Below are positions 6,668 through 10,218 of a DNA stretch of 10,218 bases, in pieces. The position numbers were made by a program, and so were the translations under genes. Source of the stretch: Planctomycetaceae bacterium (lineage in GTDB: Bacteria > Planctomycetota > Planctomycetia > Pirellulales > Thermoguttaceae). The stretch is from NCBI GenBank assembly GCA_031287585.1, contig JAITST010000041.1, positions 1-10,218 on the forward strand, in the 5' to 3' direction. A model generated the notes under the pieces. It searched no databases and was not told where the DNA came from. It saw only the letters and a list, made by a program, of their open reading frames with translations. Positions within the stretch are counted from its first letter, which is position 1. The number at the start of each line of letters is the position of its first letter.

Positions 6668-9600
6668 ATGCGTACTTATCTTTTCTCAATCGTTTACGTT
6701 GTCATCACTGTTTCCTGTTTTGCGGAATCGTTGGTTTTTGATTTTGAGACTGGCAAGTTGGGAACAGATGGGTGGCGTATTGTTGAAGGTGTGAATACCA
6801 AACCTGTCGGTAGTTGGGACAACGAATGTAACAGCCCGCAAAATTCTTATGACAAGCACGGTACGTTTTACCTCACTACCCTCGAAACTGACGCTCACAA
6901 CAAGCCAACCGACGATACCATTTGCGTTATCGAGTCGCCGGTGTTCATTGTCACAGGTGATGAAATTCGTGTTATGGTTGGCGGCGGGAAACGTTCGCAA
7001 ACTTACGTTGGGCTGTTCACGTTACTCGAAAATGGTCACATTGGCGACGCGGTGTACACCGCAAGAGGCGAGGCATCGGAGAAGTTGATTGAGTACGGTT
7101 GGAACGTTAGCAAGTACAAAGGGCAGCCGCTTGTCGTTCGCGCCGTTGACCGTGAGACCGGCTCGTGGGCTCACATTCGGATGGATTACCTACGCGCCGA
7201 TGGTTATATCGACAACAATAAAACAAAACTACGCGATAGGTATATCGCCGCGTGGAACACCCAACGTGAAGCCGAACAGAAAGCACGCGAAGATGAACAG
7301 CACGCGAAAACCGAGTTGGCGAGAAAGAATCCGCTACTCAATGAACATCAGATACTTTACGTTACGCGGGAACAATATCGTCCTGACCACCACAACACCG
7401 CGACACTCTTTCAGTTTGGCGAAATCAACACGTCCAGTTTTCGCGGCGGGAGTTCGTTGCGTGTTTGGAATCCGAAAGATGATACGGTACGTGTGCTGCT
7501 CGAAGTACCGCAAGGAATCGTTCGCGACCCGTGTTTGTCGTTCGACGCAAAAAAATTATTGGTATCAATCCGACGCGGCATCAGCGGCTGCTACCACATC
7601 TACGAGTTAAACCTCGCGAGTTTGTTGGACAACGAAAAACCGGTAGTTGTGTTACCAAAAACAAACGATGCTGACATTGAAACCAACGCGGAAATTCGTC
7701 AACTAACATCATTATCAGACATCAGCGACATAGACCCGCTTTATCTTCCGGGCGGCGAAATCGTTTTCTCGTCAACACGCGAACCGAAGTATTGTATGTG
7801 CAATCGCCATATTATGTGCAACTTGTACAAGATGAATGGCGACGGCTCGAACATTCGTCAAATCGGTAAGAGTACGTTGTTTGAGGGACACGCCTCGTTG
7901 TCGCCGGACGGTCGAATCATCTACGACCGCTGGGAATACGTTGACCGCAACTTCGGCGACGCACAAGGAATTTGGATAACGTCTAGTGACGGTTTTAATC
8001 ACGCGATTTTCTGGGGTAACAATACCGCGTCACCCGGCGGCGTTATCGACGCACGGATTTTGCCCGGCAGTGCGTCGCAGTTTGTCGCAACATTCACCTC
8101 CACTCACGACCGACCATGGGGAGCGATTGCGTTAATAGACAGACAGAAAGGAATTGACGGTAAAAAATCGGTGCTGCAAACGTGGCCTGCGGACGCGATA
8201 AATCTTGTCGAGGACAGCGTACCAGAAACGTTTGACGAGGCGAGACGATACGACACTTTCGTTCGCGTGAATCCGAAACTTGAAGACCCGTATCCGCTTT
8301 CGGATGATTGGTTTCTCGCGTCCGGTATGACGGGACAAGGCGAACGGATGGGGATTTACTTGCTCGGTCGTGACGGCACGATGCAACTTGTTCACACTGA
8401 TAACGATACTGGTTGCTTTGACCCTCAGCCGCTCGCCGCGACAACGCTGCCGCCCGTGAATGTGCAACTTGCGGATATGTCGCAGTCAACTGGTACATTT
8501 TATGTGTCGAACGTTTACGAAGGTAACGGGATGGCAACGGTGAAGAAAGGCGACGCGAAGTTTTTGCGTGTTGTCGAGTCGCCGGAAAAACAAACATATA
8601 CGGCGAAGGGTTGGCAGAACAATCACGGTGAGCAGGGACCGGGAATGAATTGGTACGAGTTTATCAACAAGCGTGTTCTCGGAACGGTGCCGATTGAAGA
8701 CGACGGGAGCGTGAGTTTTACGGTACCGGCGGATACGTTCGTCTATTTTCAATTACTTGACGAAAACGGACGAATGATTCAAACGATGCGGAGCGGTGTA
8801 ATCGTAAGACCGGGCGAGACGAACGGTTGCGTTGGTTGTCATGAAGACCGGCTGACAACATTCCAACCGCTGAAATATACTCCGAAAGCATTAACGCAAC
8901 CGCCGCGGCAGTTAGACGGATGGTACGGTAAACCGCACTTGTTCAGTTATGTCGAAGACGTGCAGAAGCCGGTACTTGATAAGTATTGTGTTCAATGCCA
9001 CGACAAATCTGAACCGAAAAAATTGCCGCGCGGTACAAGTGAAACGATCGCCGCAACGATGCCGAATCTGGCTGGCGATTTGAATACAATTTTTAATGCG
9101 TCGTATGTTGATTTGTACAAGAATGATTTGATAAAGGTAGTAGGTGCGGGACCGCATACAAAGTTGAAACCGTATGCGTGGGGTTCAACGCAGAGTAAAC
9201 TCGCGAACGTGATGTTGTACGGACATAGCGACAAACGTATCGACTCGCAACGGCTGGAAATGGGAATTTTCATTGACCGTAAAACAAATCGGGAGGCGGT
9301 TGACCGCGTACTAACATGGATAGACCTCAATGCGCCATATTACCCGACTTATGTTTCGCCATTCAACAACAACCGTTTCGGTCGTTGCCCGTTGACGGAC
9401 GAACAACTAACGCGCCTCGCTGAACTTTGCGGTTACAAACACAGGTTTCACAGCGGTAACTCAGACGGACAGGTGGAAATGGATTGGGCAATATCATTCA
9501 CAAGACCAGAACTAAGCAAGTGCCTGACAAACCTCAAAAAAGATTCGAGTGAATACAAAGAAGCGTTGGAAATAATAGAAACGGGCAAACAAACCCTAAC

Positions 9601-9745
9601 AAAAACTCCGAGAGGCGAAAACGAAAAAACAGTCTCCGCCACAGAACAAAACCAAAAACAACAAACAAAATACCAAAACCTAAAACAACACAAACAGAAA
9701 ATGATAGAAGCGATAGTAAACGGAAAAAAGTTGTATGACAATTGA
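6668..9745 (+). CDS. Large secreted two-haem c protein, HZS-alpha-like with beta-propeller
   Basis: The product has 1025 residues. A signal peptide (about 1-19, cleavage near CFA-ES) targets it to the periplasm. Residues 22-182 form a beta-sandwich domain (VFDFETGKLGTDGWRIVEG, later VGGGKRS and GSWAHIRMDYL) like one found beside glycoside hydrolases. A charged helix follows (194-220). Next comes a region with WD40/PD40-like repeats (about 225-660), including LYKMNGDGSNIRQI, a C-x-C-x5-C cluster (Cys376, 378, 384) and a DGRIIYDRWEYVD motif typical of the HZS-alpha middle domain. Then come MRSG-PGE and two haem c sites, CVGCH (721-725) and CVQCH (774-778). The C-terminal part contains WIDLNAPYYPTY and ends in a charged helical tail. 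Relatives are common in planctomycetes and of unknown role. No hydrazine synthase beta/gamma subunit is nearby, so electron transfer or a periplasmic redox role is an inference. No Shine-Dalgarno is visible. Confidence 0.9.
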   Translation: MRTYLFSIVYVVITVSCFAESLVFDFETGKLGTDGWRIVEGVNTKPVGSWDNECNSPQNSYDKHGTFYLTTLETDAHNKPTDDTICVIESPVFIVTGDEIRVMVGGGKRSQTYVGLFTLLENGHIGDAVYTARGEASEKLIEYGWNVSKYKGQPLVVRAVDRETGSWAHIRMDYLRADGYIDNNKTKLRDRYIAAWNTQREAEQKAREDEQHAKTELARKNPLLNEHQILYVTREQYRPDHHNTATLFQFGEINTSSFRGGSSLRVWNPKDDTVRVLLEVPQGIVRDPCLSFDAKKLLVSIRRGISGCYHIYELNLASLLDNEKPVVVLPKTNDADIETNAEIRQLTSLSDISDIDPLYLPGGEIVFSSTREPKYCMCNRHIMCNLYKMNGDGSNIRQIGKSTLFEGHASLSPDGRIIYDRWEYVDRNFGDAQGIWITSSDGFNHAIFWGNNTASPGGVIDARILPGSASQFVATFTSTHDRPWGAIALIDRQKGIDGKKSVLQTWPADAINLVEDSVPETFDEARRYDTFVRVNPKLEDPYPLSDDWFLASGMTGQGERMGIYLLGRDGTMQLVHTDNDTGCFDPQPLAATTLPPVNVQLADMSQSTGTFYVSNVYEGNGMATVKKGDAKFLRVVESPEKQTYTAKGWQNNHGEQGPGMNWYEFINKRVLGTVPIEDDGSVSFTVPADTFVYFQLLDENGRMIQTMRSGVIVRPGETNGCVGCHEDRLTTFQPLKYTPKALTQPPRQLDGWYGKPHLFSYVEDVQKPVLDKYCVQCHDKSEPKKLPRGTSETIAATMPNLAGDLNTIFNASYVDLYKNDLIKVVGAGPHTKLKPYAWGSTQSKLANVMLYGHSDKRIDSQRLEMGIFIDRKTNREAVDRVLTWIDLNAPYYPTYVSPFNNNRFGRCPLTDEQLTRLAELCGYKHRFHSGNSDGQVEMDWAISFTRPELSKCLTNLKKDSSEYKEALEIIETGKQTLTKTPRGENEKTVSATEQNQKQQTKYQNLKQHKQKMIEAIVNGKKLYDN

Positions 9746-9780
9746 TAGTACATAGTATTCTGATATATGGCAATTTGGAA

Positions 9781-9813
9781 GTGTAAAACTTAGTGTTGGT
9801 ATTTTTATATTTT
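9781..9813 (+). repeat. Dispersed 32-33 bp repeat, copy 2
   Basis: This copy matches 1582-1613 except in the central G-rich part. It lies 36 bp after the stop codon of the two-haem gene. See the first copy for the comparison. Confidence 0.7.
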
Positions 9814-9854
9814 GTTTTAGTACATAAAATCTAAAATAAAAAATCATCCAGTTT

Positions 9855-9878
9855 CTCCGTGTCCACCATGCCTCCGTG
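9855..9878 (+). repeat. Short CTCCGTG tandem repeat
   Basis: CTCCGTG occurs at 9855-9861 and 9872-9878 with a degenerate unit CACCATG between them at 9864-9870, giving a period of 8-9 bases. It resembles the CTCCGTGTCC-type phrases that I recall from intergenic DNA of many environmental bacteria. Its function is unknown. Confidence 0.5.
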
Positions 9879-9952
9879 CGCAAAATAACCAATCAATTTT
9901 ACCTACCCTTGACTACCTGTGAAAAAAAACGAAAAGTGTATAACCTGCCTAC

Positions 9953-9983
9953 TGAGGTTTTAAGGAATAAAAACCTTATTTTT
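9953..9983 (+). terminator. Weak rho-independent-like terminator
   Basis: TGAGGTTTT (9953-9961) pairs with AAAACCTTA (9970-9978), including one G-T pair, around an 8-base loop. TTTTT follows at 9979-9983. The stem has few GC pairs and lies about 208 bp after the two-haem stop, so it may end that transcript or an unseen RNA between them. Confidence 0.4.
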
Positions 9984-10030
9984 ACTATAGGTCTCCTCTA
10001 ATAACTTGCCGAGAATTTAATAGTTGGTAT

Positions 10031-10065
10031 AATGAGGGTGTTTTCATTTTTTCACCCCTCATTTT
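10031..10065. terminator. Hairpin next to the minus-strand stop, possible two-way terminator
   Basis: AATGAGG and GTG (10031-10040) pair with CAC and CCTCATT (10053-10063) around one bulged C and a T-rich 12-base loop, making a 10-bp stem. TT-ATT follows on the plus strand. On the minus strand the stem starts right after a TAA stop (complement of 10064-10066), the usual place for a terminator. Confidence 0.55.
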
Positions 10066-10218
10066 ATTGCTTCATATACAGCCGAACTTGCTCTCCGCCG
10101 AAACGAATACCGATAAACTCTGCAAACTCAACGATTTCTCTTAAATGTCTCGCCGCCGATGCCGTCCTCATGTTCAAAATTATTGTCCTGAAATCCCAAT
10201 ATAACCTTTCCGACGAGA
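10064..10218 (-). CDS. Possible C-terminal end of an unknown gene (partial)
   Basis: On the minus strand a frame is open from the window edge to a TAA at 10064-10066, giving 50 residues that end in GIRFGGEQVRLYMKQ. The last 30 residues have the alternating hydrophobic pattern of a real helix and strand, and a hairpin directly follows the stop. I do not recognise the family. A second minus-strand frame is open over the first half of this stretch and ends at a TGA, so the true frame is not certain, and a frameshift between the two cannot be excluded. Confidence 0.4.
   Translation of the reverse strand, partial: SSERLYWDFRTIILNMRTASAARHLREIVEFAEFIGIRFGGEQVRLYMKQ

Larger units (their letters stand above)
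9746..10063. other. Gene-free stretch after the two-haem gene
   Basis: This 318-bp AT-rich stretch holds the second dispersed repeat (9781-9813), a short CTCCGTG-type repeat (9855-9878), a weak terminator-like hairpin (9953-9983) and a stronger hairpin at 10031-10063. No open frame with a start site and ribosome binding site was found. Confidence 0.7.

Noticed and set aside
7089..9330. Several open frames of 75-173 codons overlapping the two-haem gene on both strands
   Set aside because: They are shadows of a long gene with strong domain evidence and have no independent start signals or domains.
10006..10033. TTGCCG and perfect TATAAT 16 bases apart on the plus strand
   Set aside because: Transcription would start inside the hairpin at 10031-10063 and run against the minus-strand frame; no plus-strand gene follows in the window.
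1..10218. tRNA, rRNA, CRISPR array, transposase or prophage genes
   Set aside because: I looked for regularly spaced repeats, cloverleaf-like segments and transposase motifs and saw none.

Overview
The window looks like chromosome of a low-GC planctomycete, probably a gut-associated member of the Pirellulales. This is inferred from gene content: the C-terminal end of a GspE/PilB-type ATPase with the form common in planctomycetes, a secreted TPR protein, a secreted DUF1080 (LamG-like) protein, and a large secreted two-haem protein of the planctomycete hydrazine-synthase-alpha-like (HZS-alpha-like) family. Several genes also lack a Shine-Dalgarno sequence. No tRNA, rRNA, CRISPR array or intact insertion sequence was seen.

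Layout. Positions 1-306 hold the end of a secretion/pilus ATPase gene. Positions 461-1483 encode an exported TPR protein. A 311-bp gene-free stretch follows, carrying two dispersed repeats. Positions 1795-3782 are a two-gene cassette on the minus strand: a 297-residue protein of unknown function (first in the transcript, with a strong ribosome binding site) and a class II Fic protein 44 bp downstream. A 669-bp gene-free stretch (3783-4451) separates the cassette from three plus-strand genes. These are a DUF1080 protein (4452-5144), a membrane protein shaped like a chemoreceptor without its signalling half (5320-6462), and the 1025-residue HZS-alpha-like protein (6668-9745). The last 470 bp hold another dispersed repeat, two hairpins that could terminate transcription, and probably the end of a minus-strand gene.

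How the parts fit. Most plus-strand products are exported or membrane-bound, so the background genes look like cell-envelope and periplasmic functions; there is no evidence that they form one pathway. The Fic cassette stands apart. It runs the opposite way, its proteins look cytoplasmic, and its Fic protein resembles a subfamily I associate with varied gut bacteria. It also lies between two 86-bp direct repeats (1731-1816 and 4221-4306), the left one overlapping the fic stop codon.

The most unusual signal is that 86-bp repeat. The two copies differ at 12 of 86 positions, but both keep two hairpins, and the changes within the hairpins fall in loops or leave a G-U pair. It may be a structured RNA or a palindromic mobile repeat, and it may mark the ends of a transferred cassette.
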